Assembly: GCF_036860675.1 (NCBI RefSeq)
Contig: NZ_JAYKGK010000001.1
Location: 186,001-250,000 of the forward strand
From: Rosettibacter primus
GTDB taxonomy: Bacteria; Bacteroidota; Ignavibacteria; Ignavibacteriales; Melioribacteraceae
Length of the DNA stretch: 64,000 nucleotides
Direction: 5' to 3'
Positions 16,944 through 25,538 of this stretch are shown here, in pieces. The notes beneath the pieces are model-generated. The model was not told the origin of the DNA and did not search any database. It saw nothing but the letters and a program-made list of their open reading frames with translations. Position 1 is the stretch's first letter, and every line of letters starts with the position of its first letter. A program made the translations under genes and the position numbers.

Positions 16944-18134
16944 TTGACTAACAATCTGATTATTCAACTTATTAATATTAATTATCCCGAAGTATTTAAA
17001 AGATATAGCATAAAATACAATATCTATCGTGAATTGTATGAAAAAGATTTATATGGATTAGAAATTCGTAATCTTGATACCAAATTAGGTCAAAGAATAA
17101 AAAAAATAATTTTAGCCAATAAAGAAATTTGCTACCTTGTTGATAATAAAAACCAATCCATTGATTTATTAGCATTAGGAACATTCTCGGTTTTTAAAGA
17201 ATTAGCAAAAGAAATAATTGCAATTGGAAATGAAGATATTGGTTTTAAGGTTAATAAAGTTATTCAAAACATTATTGATTATGATAATAAGTCCATACAA
17301 ATTGGTAATAAAATATTTGATATGGACAAAGCACACATAGTAGGCATATTAAATGTCACACCTGATTCATTTTCAGATGGTGGAAAATTTTTTGAGAAAA
17401 ATGCTGCTGTTGAACATGCACTAAAACTTATTGAAGAGGGAGCAGAAATAATTGATATCGGCGGTGAATCAAGCCGTCCAGGAGCTAAACCTATTGAAGA
17501 AGAAGAAGAAATACGAAGAGTAATTCCGGTTGCCGAAGAAATTTTGAAATTAAAACCGGATGCTATTTTATCAATTGACACAACAAAAAGTAGAGTAGCT
17601 GAGATTGCTTTATCTTTAGGTGTAAAAATAGTAAACGACATAAGCTCGTTCAGTTTTGATTATAGAATCTTAGATATAGCAAAAAAATATAATGCTTCAT
17701 ATGTTCTTATGCATATGAAAGGAAGTCCTGAAACAATGCAAAATAATCCTTACTATGAAGATGTAGTTTCTGAGTTATATGATTTTTTCATAGAAAAAAC
17801 ATTGGAAGTACAAAAATATAATTTGAAAAATATATTTATTGATCCAGGAATTGGATTTGGAAAAAGAGTAATGGATAATTATGAATTAATAAAAAGATTG
17901 AACGAGTTCAAAGGTTTAGGATTCCCAATTTATATAGGTGTTTCAAGAAAATCCTTTTTGGGGAAAGCACTAAATTTAACAATCGATGAAAGAGAAGACG
18001 CCACTTTAGTTGCAGAAACTATTGCAATAAAAAATGGGGCAAGATTTATCAGGACCCATAATGTCAAAAAAACAAAATACGCTTCGCTTATAAATTTATT
18101 CATAGAAAAACCAGAATTACTACAAAATGTTTGA
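16944..18134 (+). CDS. folP: Dihydropteroate synthase with N-terminal extension
   Basis: 396 residues; the DHPS barrel begins at about residue 131 (HIVGILNVTPDSFSDGG). EIIDIGGESSRPGA, SIDTTKSRVAEIAL, NDISSF, YVLMHMKGSPETMQ and DPGIGFGK follow. The enzyme joins p-aminobenzoate to hydroxymethyl-dihydropterin in folate synthesis. The first 125 residues have no motif I recognise and make the protein longer than the usual 270-290. Similar extensions occur in some other DHPS proteins. The chosen start is TTG at 16944, 7 bases after an AGGGA ribosome-binding site; no ATG in frame gives a better fit. Its last 8 bases overlap cdaA. Confidence 0.94.
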   Translation: MTNNLIIQLININYPEVFKRYSIKYNIYRELYEKDLYGLEIRNLDTKLGQRIKKIILANKEICYLVDNKNQSIDLLALGTFSVFKELAKEIIAIGNEDIGFKVNKVIQNIIDYDNKSIQIGNKIFDMDKAHIVGILNVTPDSFSDGGKFFEKNAAVEHALKLIEEGAEIIDIGGESSRPGAKPIEEEEEIRRVIPVAEEILKLKPDAILSIDTTKSRVAEIALSLGVKIVNDISSFSFDYRILDIAKKYNASYVLMHMKGSPETMQNNPYYEDVVSELYDFFIEKTLEVQKYNLKNIFIDPGIGFGKRVMDNYELIKRLNEFKGLGFPIYIGVSRKSFLGKALNLTIDEREDATLVAETIAIKNGARFIRTHNVKKTKYASLINLFIEKPELLQNV

Positions 18135-18930
18135 AATCATAAAAATTGGATTTATTACAATAAATTTTACTGATGTTTTGGATATTGCATTAGTATCTTT
18201 CATATTTTATAAATTATACAGCACCATTAAAGGAACTATTGCTGCTCAAATTTTTTATGGCTTGTTAATAGTTTTATTTTTATCATTTATTGCTCAGGTA
18301 GCAAATTTTAAAGCAACCGGCTGGTTATTGAAATTAATTTCTGATATCTGGGTAATTGCTTTTATTATTTTATTTCAGCCAGAAATTAGAAGATTACTGG
18401 TTCTTGTTGGGAGAAGTCCACTTTTACGATTTTTTATCAAAACAGACCAGCATAATATTGCTGAGATTATTGCTGATACAGCTTTTGAATTAGCACAGCA
18501 TCAACATGGTGCTTTAATTGTAATAGTAAAATCTGTAGGAATCAGAGGTATTGTTGAAACTGGAGAAATAATTAATTCACGAGTAACAAAAAATCTTCTT
18601 CGTTCAATATTTTATCCACGTTCACCTTTGCATGATGGAGCTGTAATAATTAATAATGGAATTATTGAAGCTGCAAGGTGTACTTTACCACTTTCAAGTG
18701 TTACACAAATAGATGGAATACCTTTAGGCATGAGACACCGAGCGGGATTAGGGATTTCTGAGCAAGCTGATGTAATATGTGTAATTGTATCTGAAGAATC
18801 CGCAAGTATTTCAATTGCAGAGAATGGTAATTTAATAAGAGGTTTATCAAAAGAATCATTGAAAAATTATTTATTGAAAAATCTAAGTTCTCGTAAAACA
18901 AAACGTACTGAAAAAAATTCAAACAATTAA
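18127..18930 (+). CDS. cdaA: Diadenylate cyclase CdaA
   Basis: 267 residues. Three N-terminal membrane segments (about 12-30, 37-57 and 63-82) precede a DisA_N catalytic domain. The two signature motifs are intact: DGA at 170-172 (HDGAVII) and RHR at 203-205 (MRHRAGLGISEQ). It makes the second messenger c-di-AMP from two ATP, controlling cell-wall and osmolyte balance in most bacteria that have it. The start overlaps folP by 8 bases, an arrangement common in Bacteroidota. No CdaR-like regulator or c-di-AMP phosphodiesterase is in the window. Confidence 0.96.
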   Translation: MFEIIKIGFITINFTDVLDIALVSFIFYKLYSTIKGTIAAQIFYGLLIVLFLSFIAQVANFKATGWLLKLISDIWVIAFIILFQPEIRRLLVLVGRSPLLRFFIKTDQHNIAEIIADTAFELAQHQHGALIVIVKSVGIRGIVETGEIINSRVTKNLLRSIFYPRSPLHDGAVIINNGIIEAARCTLPLSSVTQIDGIPLGMRHRAGLGISEQADVICVIVSEESASISIAENGNLIRGLSKESLKNYLLKNLSSRKTKRTEKNSNN

Positions 18931-18976
18931 TTTATATTTGATGAATAATTTTTAAACAAAATAAAAGGAGAGTGAC

Positions 18977-19654
18977 ATGAAATTAAAATATTTTTCACAC
19001 TCTGCTTTTCAGTTTACTTCTAACAGCGGAAAAAAAATTTTAGTTGACCCATTTTTTGATGGCAATCCAACTTCACCAGTTAAATCTGATGAAGTATCTG
19101 CAGATTATATAATCCTGACTCATGGACATGGAGACCATCTTGGCGATGCTTTCAAAATTGCAAAGAGATGTAATTCAATGTTCATTTGTGTTAATGAATT
19201 AGCTAATTATTGCATCAGTAAAGGTTTTAATGCTCATAATATGCATATTGGGGGTTCATATAATTTTGAATTTGGCAGAGTGAAATTTACAATTGCTCAT
19301 CATGGCTCTATGACACCTGATAATTATTATGCCGGAGAACCTTCTGGAGTAATTCTTTCTATTGATGGCATAAATGTTTATCATACAGGAGATACAGGTT
19401 TATTTTATGACATGAAATTAATCGGCGAAATGACACCATTAGATTATATGCTTCTTCCAATTGGAGATAATTTTACAATGGGCATTACTGATGCACTAAA
19501 AGCTGTTGAATTGGCTAATCCCAAAATAGCAATACCAATGCACTATAATACTTTCCCTGTAATAAAAGCAGACCCTTACGAGTTTAAAAATCAAGTTGAA
19601 CAAATGGGAAAGAAATGTATTGTGCTTGAATATGGTCAAGAAATAGAACTCTAA
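18977..19654 (+). CDS. UPF0173 metal-dependent hydrolase (metallo-beta-lactamase fold)
   Basis: 225 residues. It has the metallo-beta-lactamase metal-binding motif HGHGDHLGD (H49, H51, D53, H54), a further His in AHHGSM near 110, the Asp in YHTGDTGLFYD near 140, and the C-terminal IPMHYNTFP His. This matches the UPF0173 family throughout. Substrate and pathway are unknown for the family. An AAAAGGAG ribosome-binding site stands 7 bases before the ATG. parA begins 12 bases downstream. Confidence 0.93.
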   Translation: MKLKYFSHSAFQFTSNSGKKILVDPFFDGNPTSPVKSDEVSADYIILTHGHGDHLGDAFKIAKRCNSMFICVNELANYCISKGFNAHNMHIGGSYNFEFGRVKFTIAHHGSMTPDNYYAGEPSGVILSIDGINVYHTGDTGLFYDMKLIGEMTPLDYMLLPIGDNFTMGITDALKAVELANPKIAIPMHYNTFPVIKADPYEFKNQVEQMGKKCIVLEYGQEIEL

Positions 19655-19666
19655 TTCAAATAAATT

Positions 19667-20458
19667 ATGGCTAAAAAAATTGTTATAGCAAATCAAAAAG
19701 GTGGGGTTGGAAAAACCACCACTGCAATTAATCTTTCTGCGTCTATTGCAGCTGCTGAATTTAAAACTCTTTTAATTGACATTGACCCTCAGGCGAATTC
19801 TACTTCAGGAATTGGCACTAACAAACCTGAAAAAACTATTTATGAAGTTCTTGTAGGTATTAATAAAATTGAAGAGAGCATCTTAAATACTTATATGCCA
19901 TTTCTGGATATTCTTCCATCTACAATTAACTTAGTTGGTGCAGAAGTAGAATTAGTCTCACTAGAAGGAAGAGAATTTTTACTTAAAAATGCTGTTGCAT
20001 CAATTGATGATAAATACGATTTTATATTTATAGATTGTCCACCTTCACTTGGTTTACTTACTCTGAATGCACTTGTATGTGCTGATTCGGTATTAATTCC
20101 TGTTCAATGTGAATATTTTGCTCTGGAAGGTTTGGGACAACTTCTTAACACAATCAATATTGTTAGAAAAAACTTTAATGAGAATTTGACAATTGAAGGT
20201 GTTCTCCTTACAATGTTCGATAAGAGATTGCGTCTATCGCTACAAGTTGTTGAGGAAGTTAGAAAATACTTTGGCACAAAAGTGTATAATACAATAATTC
20301 ATCGTAATGTTCGTTTATCCGAATCGCCGAGCTATGCGAAACCAGTAATTTTATATGATGCAAGTTCTGTCGGAGCGCAAAACTATATTTCTCTTGCTTC
20401 CGAAATTTTAGAAAGAAATAATTTACAAATTCGAAAAGAGAGGGAAGGAGAAAAATGA
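19667..20458 (+). CDS. parA: Chromosome partitioning ATPase ParA (Soj)
   Basis: 263 residues, the size of chromosomal ParA/Soj without an N-terminal DNA-binding extension. The deviant Walker A motif KGGVGKTTT (11-19, with signature K11 and K16), the A' motif DIDPQANST and the Walker B stretch FIFIDCPPSLG are present. ParA forms ATP-dependent dimers on nucleoid DNA and moves ParB-parS complexes to segregate origins. Its stop overlaps the parB start (ATGA). Confidence 0.97.
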   Translation: MAKKIVIANQKGGVGKTTTAINLSASIAAAEFKTLLIDIDPQANSTSGIGTNKPEKTIYEVLVGINKIEESILNTYMPFLDILPSTINLVGAEVELVSLEGREFLLKNAVASIDDKYDFIFIDCPPSLGLLTLNALVCADSVLIPVQCEYFALEGLGQLLNTINIVRKNFNENLTIEGVLLTMFDKRLRLSLQVVEEVRKYFGTKVYNTIIHRNVRLSESPSYAKPVILYDASSVGAQNYISLASEILERNNLQIRKEREGEK

Positions 20459-21396
20459 AATCAGCTCTGGGAAGAGGATTGGATGCATTAATTAATCCAC
20501 AATTAAAAGATAAAATTGATGCTCCTGTTGCAATTTCAAGTAAAGAATTACCTAAAGACGACGGAAAATCTTTCGACATCCTTACAAAAATTCCAGTTAA
20601 TCAAATTAGTCCAAATCCTTATCAACCTCGAACTGTATTTGAACCTGAAGCACTTGAAGAATTGAAAAAATCAATTCTTGAAAATGGTTTAATTCAACCT
20701 ATAACTGTTCGAAGGGTTGACAAAGAAAAATATGAATTGATATCAGGAGAAAGAAGACTCAGGGCTTGCAAAGAAATTGGAATTAAAGAAATTCCTGCTT
20801 ATATCATCAAGGTTGATACTAAAGAAGCTATGCTCGCTTTGTCTTTGATTGAAAATATTCAAAGAGAAAAATTAAATCCTATTGAAGTTGCAAATGCATA
20901 TAAAAGATTAATGGATGAATGTAATTTATCACAGGAAGAAATTGCTAAAAGAGTAGGTAAAGATCGTACTACAATTACAAATTTTATTCGATTGCTTAAG
21001 CTTCCTGAACCAATTCAAAAAAGCTTGATTGAAAATAAAATTACAACTGGACATGCAAGAGCATTAATTAATTTGCCAAGCGAAGCAGTTCAACTGGAAA
21101 TTCATGAAAAAATTATTAAGAAAAGTCTCTCCGTTAGAAAAGTTGAAGAACTAGTAAGAAAATATTTAGAATCAAGAAATGGGCAGAATAAAAAGAAATC
21201 CTTAAGTCTTCGTGTTGACTTAGCTAATGCATCTCAAAGAAACCTTGAAGAAAAGTTGCAAAGTATTCTTGGAACAAAAGTTCATTGTAAAATCAATAAT
21301 TCTGGTGCTGGACAAATTGTTATTGAATTTTATTCTCAAGATGAATTGGAAAGATTATTAGAACTTTTTGAAATTATCAATGCGAATATTCATTAA
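20455..21396 (+). CDS. parB: Chromosome partitioning protein ParB (CTPase, parS-binding)
   Basis: 313 residues. An N-terminal ParB/Srx CTPase domain (about 40-130) has the PNPYQPR and GERRLRAC signatures. A central helix-turn-helix region (LSQEEIAKRVGKDRTTITNFIRLL, about 160-183) recognises parS, and a C-terminal segment dimerises. ParB loads on parS, spreads as a CTP-dependent clamp, and recruits SMC/ScpAB; scpA and scpB lie in the same window near 50 kb. No copy of a canonical parS palindrome was found near the gene by eye. The presence of parAB suggests relative closeness to the replication origin in many genomes, but that is only a tendency. Confidence 0.97.
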   Translation: MKSALGRGLDALINPQLKDKIDAPVAISSKELPKDDGKSFDILTKIPVNQISPNPYQPRTVFEPEALEELKKSILENGLIQPITVRRVDKEKYELISGERRLRACKEIGIKEIPAYIIKVDTKEAMLALSLIENIQREKLNPIEVANAYKRLMDECNLSQEEIAKRVGKDRTTITNFIRLLKLPEPIQKSLIENKITTGHARALINLPSEAVQLEIHEKIIKKSLSVRKVEELVRKYLESRNGQNKKKSLSLRVDLANASQRNLEEKLQSILGTKVHCKINNSGAGQIVIEFYSQDELERLLELFEIINANIH

Positions 21397-21883
21397 TATT
21401 TTTCTAATTTTGACAACTTCAGTATCTATTAATTTTGCTCAAGCAGATACTATTAAAAATGTTACTTCTCAAATAGATACAAATAAATTCGTAATGAAAA
21501 AATCTCCAGTTGGTGCTGTTATAAGAAGTGCAATACTTCCAGGATTAGGACAATTTTATAATGAATCATACTGGAAAATTCCAATTATCTGGGGCGCTTT
21601 AGGTTATTTAAGTTACAACTGGATAAATCAGAATGATGAATTTAAAAATTATCGTGATTTATATTCTCAAAGTATTTCTTCATCAAATCCAGAAGGAAAC
21701 TTAAGATTCAGAAATTTACGCGAATTTTATAGAGACCAACGCGATTTAACTGCAGTATTTATTGGACTTGCTTATTTACTAAACATAATTGATGCTTATG
21801 TTGATGCTCATCTTTTTGATTTTGATGTATCTCCATCACCTTTGGAAAAGAATATTAATTTTTCACTGAGGATAAGATTTTGA
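21380..21883 (+). CDS. DUF5683 family membrane protein after ParB
   Basis: 167 residues from the ATG at 21380; a TTG 12 bases upstream would add four residues. The ATG is preferred because it begins the signal-like segment MRIFINIFLILTTSVSINFAQ. A hydrophobic core with SAILPGLGQFYNESYWKIP (about 55-75) then WGALGYLSYNW, and a second membrane stretch near the end, match the Bacteroidota DUF5683 family, which typically follows parB. Function is unknown. It overlaps the end of parB and its own stop overlaps the next start (TTGA). Confidence 0.82.
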   Translation: MRIFINIFLILTTSVSINFAQADTIKNVTSQIDTNKFVMKKSPVGAVIRSAILPGLGQFYNESYWKIPIIWGALGYLSYNWINQNDEFKNYRDLYSQSISSSNPEGNLRFRNLREFYRDQRDLTAVFIGLAYLLNIIDAYVDAHLFDFDVSPSPLEKNINFSLRIRF

Positions 21884-22584
21884 AAAATATTACAGTATGT
21901 AAAAATTGCGGAAGTGAAAATCCATTCTATTCATTAATTTGTTCGAATTGCAAAGCTTACCTAAGAACAAGAATCCCAAATATTGATTTGTGGTTTACAA
22001 TTGGAAAAGTCATCGAATCACCAATTGAAGCTATTAAAAATATTATTTATGCTGAACATAAAAATTTTACAATATTTTTATTAATACTTTCTGCAATCAA
22101 AATAGCTATCAATTCTCTCATTATTAATAATGCCATTAAATTAAAAAGCATTCAGAATGAAAATATATTAAATGCAATTTTATTTACTGGTGTATTCTTT
22201 ATCATCACATTTACTGTAGCAATATTTTTTATTTATTTAATTAATAATTTATTTCATATAAAGAATAGAATTAAAGATAACTTTTCGATTTACACATACT
22301 CCTTAATACCAATAATATTTGCATTAATAATTCTTACTCCTGTTGAATATGCTTTATTTGGACATTACTGGTTTACTTTTAACCCATCTCCATTTATTAT
22401 AAAAACAACAGAAAGTTACATATTAATTATCATTGAAGTTATTTTTTTATTATGGAGCTTAATCTTGTTTATTATATCTACTTATGTTCAATCAAAAAAT
22501 ATAATTTATTCGTTTATAACAGGAATTATACTTTTTATTTTAATATTTATTAGCCCTTTTATTTTTCTTTATTACTTTGTTTAA
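21880..22584 (+). CDS. Zinc-ribbon membrane protein of unknown function (Yip1-like topology)
   Basis: 234 residues starting with TTG that overlaps the previous stop codon. A four-cysteine zinc ribbon (C5, C8, C18, C21: CKNCGSENPFYSLICSNC) is followed by about five membrane helices (near 62-82, 100-128, 147-166, 185-205 and 215-234). The combination resembles Yip1-domain proteins, but I cannot assign a function. It is the last gene of the plus-strand run from 15519; its final 26 bases overlap the convergent ppx gene. Confidence 0.8.
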   Translation: MKNITVCKNCGSENPFYSLICSNCKAYLRTRIPNIDLWFTIGKVIESPIEAIKNIIYAEHKNFTIFLLILSAIKIAINSLIINNAIKLKSIQNENILNAILFTGVFFIITFTVAIFFIYLINNLFHIKNRIKDNFSIYTYSLIPIIFALIILTPVEYALFGHYWFTFNPSPFIIKTTESYILIIIEVIFLLWSLILFIISTYVQSKNIIYSFITGIILFILIFISPFIFLYYFV

Positions 22585-23497
22585 TTTCTTTAATGTAATC
22601 TATAATAATTCCATATCTTAAACCTTTATTGCTTACAGTAATTTTATTTAGTTCTAATATTTCCATAAATGACATTAAAATCAAAGTTCCTGTAAATAAA
22701 ACATCTTCACGTCCTTCGACAACCTGACCAAATTGATTTCTGATTTGTTCTGCTGTCATATTTGAAAGTTTTAAAGCTATTTCGTTAATATCTTCAAAGG
22801 TTATTAGAGAATTATCAACTAAATTCTCATCATACACTTTTATATTTTGTTTTATGCAGGATAGGGTAGTGGGAGTTCCAGCAACAGCAATTGTAAATGT
22901 TCTGCAAGGAATAAAATTAGTAAGTTCATTAAAAATTTTTCTTAAATCTTTTTTAATATTCTCAATTTCGTCGAAATTCGGTAAATGATTTTTAAAATAT
23001 TTTTCTGTAAAAGATACAACTCCAACAGGAAAGCTATTTTTATAAATAATTTTTTCTTCTGATCCATAAACTATCTCAGTACTGCCTCCACCAATATCGA
23101 TTACAACTTTTTCATGGTTAGTGAAATTATATGTGGCTCCCAAAAATGAAAGTCTTGCTTCTTCATGTCCATCAATAATTTTCAAATCCCAATTAAATTT
23201 TTTCTTAATCATATTTGAAATTTCTTTTGCATTAGAAGCAATACGCAAAGCATTTGTAGCAATTAGAAAAATTTTCTCACATCCATAATTTTCAGTAATA
23301 ATTTTATATTCAGAAAGAACATTCATCAGTTCAAAAATTTTATCTTCACTAATTCTACTCCCTAAAATTAAACCTTTTGAAATTCTCGGTGCTCGATAAT
23401 AATTTTTAACAGTTTCAATAAAATTATTATTATCGAAAATTCGGGCTATAAGTAATAAAACTGTATTTGAACCTATATCAATCGAAGCAACAATCAT
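22559..23497 (-). CDS. ppx: Exopolyphosphatase / pppGpp phosphohydrolase family
   Basis: 312 residues, the short form with only the two ASKHA domains. SIDIGSNTVLLLIA at the N terminus is the phosphate-1 loop, EEARLSFLGA and KVVIDIGGGSTEI are the second loop, and AVAGTPTTL lies later in the fold. Family members remove terminal phosphates from polyphosphate or from pppGpp; sequence alone does not separate Ppx from GppA. It is a lone minus-strand gene between plus-strand runs, overlapping the upstream gene's end by 26 bases and leaving 31 bases before the start of the divergent gene. Confidence 0.9.
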   Translation of the reverse strand: MIVASIDIGSNTVLLLIARIFDNNNFIETVKNYYRAPRISKGLILGSRISEDKIFELMNVLSEYKIITENYGCEKIFLIATNALRIASNAKEISNMIKKKFNWDLKIIDGHEEARLSFLGATYNFTNHEKVVIDIGGGSTEIVYGSEEKIIYKNSFPVGVVSFTEKYFKNHLPNFDEIENIKKDLRKIFNELTNFIPCRTFTIAVAGTPTTLSCIKQNIKVYDENLVDNSLITFEDINEIALKLSNMTAEQIRNQFGQVVEGREDVLFTGTLILMSFMEILELNKITVSNKGLRYGIIIDYIKEIKQSNKEK

Positions 23498-23528
23498 AAT
23501 TTTTTTTTATTTTTTGATTAAAAATATA

Positions 23529-24050
23529 ATGCATATGGAAAACTTAACCAAAATATCTAAAGTCTTTCTCTACTTTACATTACTGTTTTTTATTCTGTGG
23601 TTTGGAGGATATGTAGCACGCCATTTAACTATTTATCAATTTTTTGAACCAGAAAATCTTGAACTAAGAACAATATTTGATAGAATAACATTACAAAGTC
23701 ATTTATATTTAATATTGCCATTAATTGTTTTTAATATTATTACTTATATCTTTTTCTTAATTTTCTTTATAATATTTTTATTCATCTCAAAAGTAAATTT
23801 AAAATTGGAAGGTTGGCTTTTAATAATAACACTAATCATTTTTGTTACAGCTCCATTTGAAATATTTTTATTAATAAAGGATTACGAAATTGCTAAAAGT
23901 ATATTCTATAATTTAAGTGACGCTAATTCTATAATTAACATGCTTCGGGATAGAATTACAATTTTAAGTAGTTTTTCATTAATAGAAATCTTTTCTTATT
24001 GTGGGGTCTTATTTTTAATTATATTTCAACCATTAAGAAAAGTAAAATGA
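23529..24050 (+). CDS. Four-helix membrane protein, function unknown
   Basis: About 173 residues from the ATG at 23529; ATG at 23535 and TTG at 23514 are alternatives. Four hydrophobic segments are visible (about 12-32, 58-90, 97-118 and 142-165). No motif is recognised and there are no charged catalytic-looking residues. It overlaps the next gene by ATGA, so it is coupled to the small protein and aroQ downstream. Only 31 bases separate it from the divergent ppx start, leaving little room for two promoters. Confidence 0.72.
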   Translation: MHMENLTKISKVFLYFTLLFFILWFGGYVARHLTIYQFFEPENLELRTIFDRITLQSHLYLILPLIVFNIITYIFFLIFFIIFLFISKVNLKLEGWLLIITLIIFVTAPFEIFLLIKDYEIAKSIFYNLSDANSIINMLRDRITILSSFSLIEIFSYCGVLFLIIFQPLRKVK

Positions 24051-24319
24051 AAATTAAAGAGAAAGATTTTGAAAATATTTTACAGGATTTAAAACAGCTT
24101 GCAAATCAAATGGGAGCAAAAGTTCGTTTTGAGAGGGGAGATTTTAAGGGAGGGTATTGTATAATCAAAGAAAATAAAATTATTGTAATTAATAAACTTT
24201 CACCGCTTCAAAAGAAAGTTTTAATATTATCATCTGCACTTAAAGAACTTGGAATAGATGATATTTACCTTACACCAAAAATGAGAGAAATTATTGAAGA
24301 ATTAAGTGAGAACTCATGA
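24047..24319 (+). CDS. Small conserved-looking soluble protein, function unknown
   Basis: 90 residues starting at ATG 24047, which overlaps the previous stop as ATGA; this start is chosen over an upstream one that would run far into the membrane gene. The sequence is charged and soluble: an N-terminal helix (KEKDFENILQDLKQLANQMG), a beta section (KVRFERGDFKGGYCIIKENK) and a C-terminal helix ending LTPKMREIIEELS. A protein of this sort often precedes aroQ in related genomes, to my recollection. No function is assigned. Its stop overlaps the aroQ start. Confidence 0.75.
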   Translation: MKIKEKDFENILQDLKQLANQMGAKVRFERGDFKGGYCIIKENKIIVINKLSPLQKKVLILSSALKELGIDDIYLTPKMREIIEELSENS

Positions 24320-24753
24320 AATTTCTAATAATTAACGGACCCAATTTAAATTTACTTAAACTAAGAAATCCCGATTTTTATGGAGTTACAGATTTAAATT
24401 CAATTCAGGAAAATATTAAAAACACATTTCCTGATATTGAATTTACTTTTATTCAATCCTCAAATGAAAGTGAGATAGTAAAAATTATAAATGAAGTTGA
24501 AAATAATTATGATGGACTTTTAATAAATCCAGGAGGATTCTCTCATACAAGTGTAGCAATTAGAGATGCACTCGAAATTTGTAAAATACCAAAGGTGGAG
24601 GTACATTTATCCAATATTCAATCAAGAGATAAATTTAGAACAATTTCCCTAACAGCCTCAGTTTGTGATGGTTATGTAAGTGGATTTAAATCTTTAAGTT
24701 ATATACTTGGAGTTCATGCGTTAATTGCTCTTACAAAAAATAATTTCAAATAA
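24316..24753 (+). CDS. aroQ: Type II 3-dehydroquinate dehydratase
   Basis: 145 residues, standard for the dodecameric type II enzyme. It converts 3-dehydroquinate to 3-dehydroshikimate in aromatic amino acid synthesis. LIINGPNLNLL at the N terminus, the catalytic Tyr in FYGVTDL (about Y23), GLLINPGGFSHTSVAIRDAL, KVEVHLSNIQSRDKFR and the late GYVSGFKSLSY are all present. It overlaps the preceding small gene by 4 bases and ends its operon 65 bases before the MerR gene. Confidence 0.96.
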   Translation: MKFLIINGPNLNLLKLRNPDFYGVTDLNSIQENIKNTFPDIEFTFIQSSNESEIVKIINEVENNYDGLLINPGGFSHTSVAIRDALEICKIPKVEVHLSNIQSRDKFRTISLTASVCDGYVSGFKSLSYILGVHALIALTKNNFK

Positions 24754-24787
24754 TAGTTAATGTTGCTAATTAATGATAATTAATTTA

Positions 24788-24808
24788 TTTTACTTCAAGT
24801 AAGTAAAA
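24788..24808. repeat. Inverted repeat before the MerR gene
   Basis: TTTTACTT and AAGTAAAA (24788-24795 and 24801-24808) flank a 5-base spacer, just upstream of the ribosome-binding site and ATG of the MerR regulator at 24819. It could be an operator for autoregulation or a weak hairpin ending aroQ transcription. AT-rich palindromes arise easily by chance in this DNA. Confidence 0.3.
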
Positions 24809-24818
24809 AGGTAATTGC

Positions 24819-25187
24819 ATGAAGGACTTTGGCCTTAAAAAGTTATATTATTCAATTAGCGAGGTAAGCAAATTAACAGGACTTGAGCAATACATACTTC
24901 GATATTGGGAAACAGAATTTGAACAATTAAAGCCAAGTAAAAATAGGGCAGGTAATAGAATTTATACAAATAAGGATATTAAGCTTATTTTACAGATAAA
25001 GAAATTACTTCGTGACGAGAAATATACTATAGAAGGAGCAAAGAAAATTTTAGCAGGAATGAATTTTAGCTCAGACCAAACATCAAATAAAATAGAAGAA
25101 CCAACTTCTATAAAAGAACCACCATCTCTCAAAAAGGATCTTGAGGAAATCAAACAAGTTTTAATCCAAATTTATAATACATTATAA
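24819..25187 (+). CDS. MerR family transcriptional regulator
   Basis: 122 residues. The N-terminal MerR winged helix-turn-helix is clear: YYSISEVSKLTGLEQYILRYWE (about 10-31), then a wing with NRAGNRIYTNKDI and the helix IKKLLRDEKYTIEGAKKIL. The C terminus is a short helical tail (KKDLEEIKQVLIQIYNTL) and not a ligand-binding domain, as in many Bacteroidota/Chlorobi MerR proteins located beside a proline tRNA. There are no metal-binding cysteines. Target genes are unknown. The tRNA-Pro gene begins 2 bases after its stop. Confidence 0.9.
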   Translation: MKDFGLKKLYYSISEVSKLTGLEQYILRYWETEFEQLKPSKNRAGNRIYTNKDIKLILQIKKLLRDEKYTIEGAKKILAGMNFSSDQTSNKIEEPTSIKEPPSLKKDLEEIKQVLIQIYNTL

Positions 25188-25188
25188 T

Positions 25189-25262
25189 CGGAACGTAGCG
25201 CAGCCCGGTAGCGCACTTGAATGGGGTTCAAGGGGTCGCGGGTTCAAATCCCGCCGTTCCGA
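25189..25262 (+). tRNA. tRNA-Pro (anticodon GGG)
   Basis: A 74-base cloverleaf. The acceptor stem is CGGAACG (25189-25195) with CGTTCCG (25255-25261) and discriminator A at 25262. The anticodon stem CTTGA/TCAAG encloses loop ATGGGGT, giving anticodon GGG. The T arm is GCGGG-TTCAAAT-CCCGC (25238-25254). The C1-G72 pair and A73 fit bacterial proline tRNA. CCA is not encoded. It follows the MerR gene with a 1-base gap, so it may be co-transcribed. Confidence 0.95.
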
Positions 25263-25538
25263 CAAATTATTTGATTTATGAAATTATTTTAAGCTTATTA
25301 ATTTTATATAACCGAGATAATAATTTCGATTTTTACACGCTTAAATTGAATTTTTATTTTGATATTTTTATTTCCAATACGCAATAATTTTTAATTCAAT
25401 CAACAAACCATAATATTAATTGTTTCTTTTTATCATTAATATTCACAACCTCATAAACTAAATTCATATCATTCCAATTGATAAATAACTTATTATTATT
25501 TATTATTGAATAGTAATTCATTATTAATTTGTAATTTA
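25263..25538. other. AT-rich intergenic region between tRNA-Pro and the efflux cluster
   Basis: About 276 bases, extremely A+T-rich. I see no open frame of note, no repeat of the tRNA 3' end and no clear terminator. It should contain the promoter of the TetR gene, but no site can be picked with confidence. Confidence 0.5.

Noticed and set aside
19667..21396. parS sites near parAB
   Set aside because: No close match to the usual parS palindrome was found by eye in or around the genes; a motif scan would be decisive.
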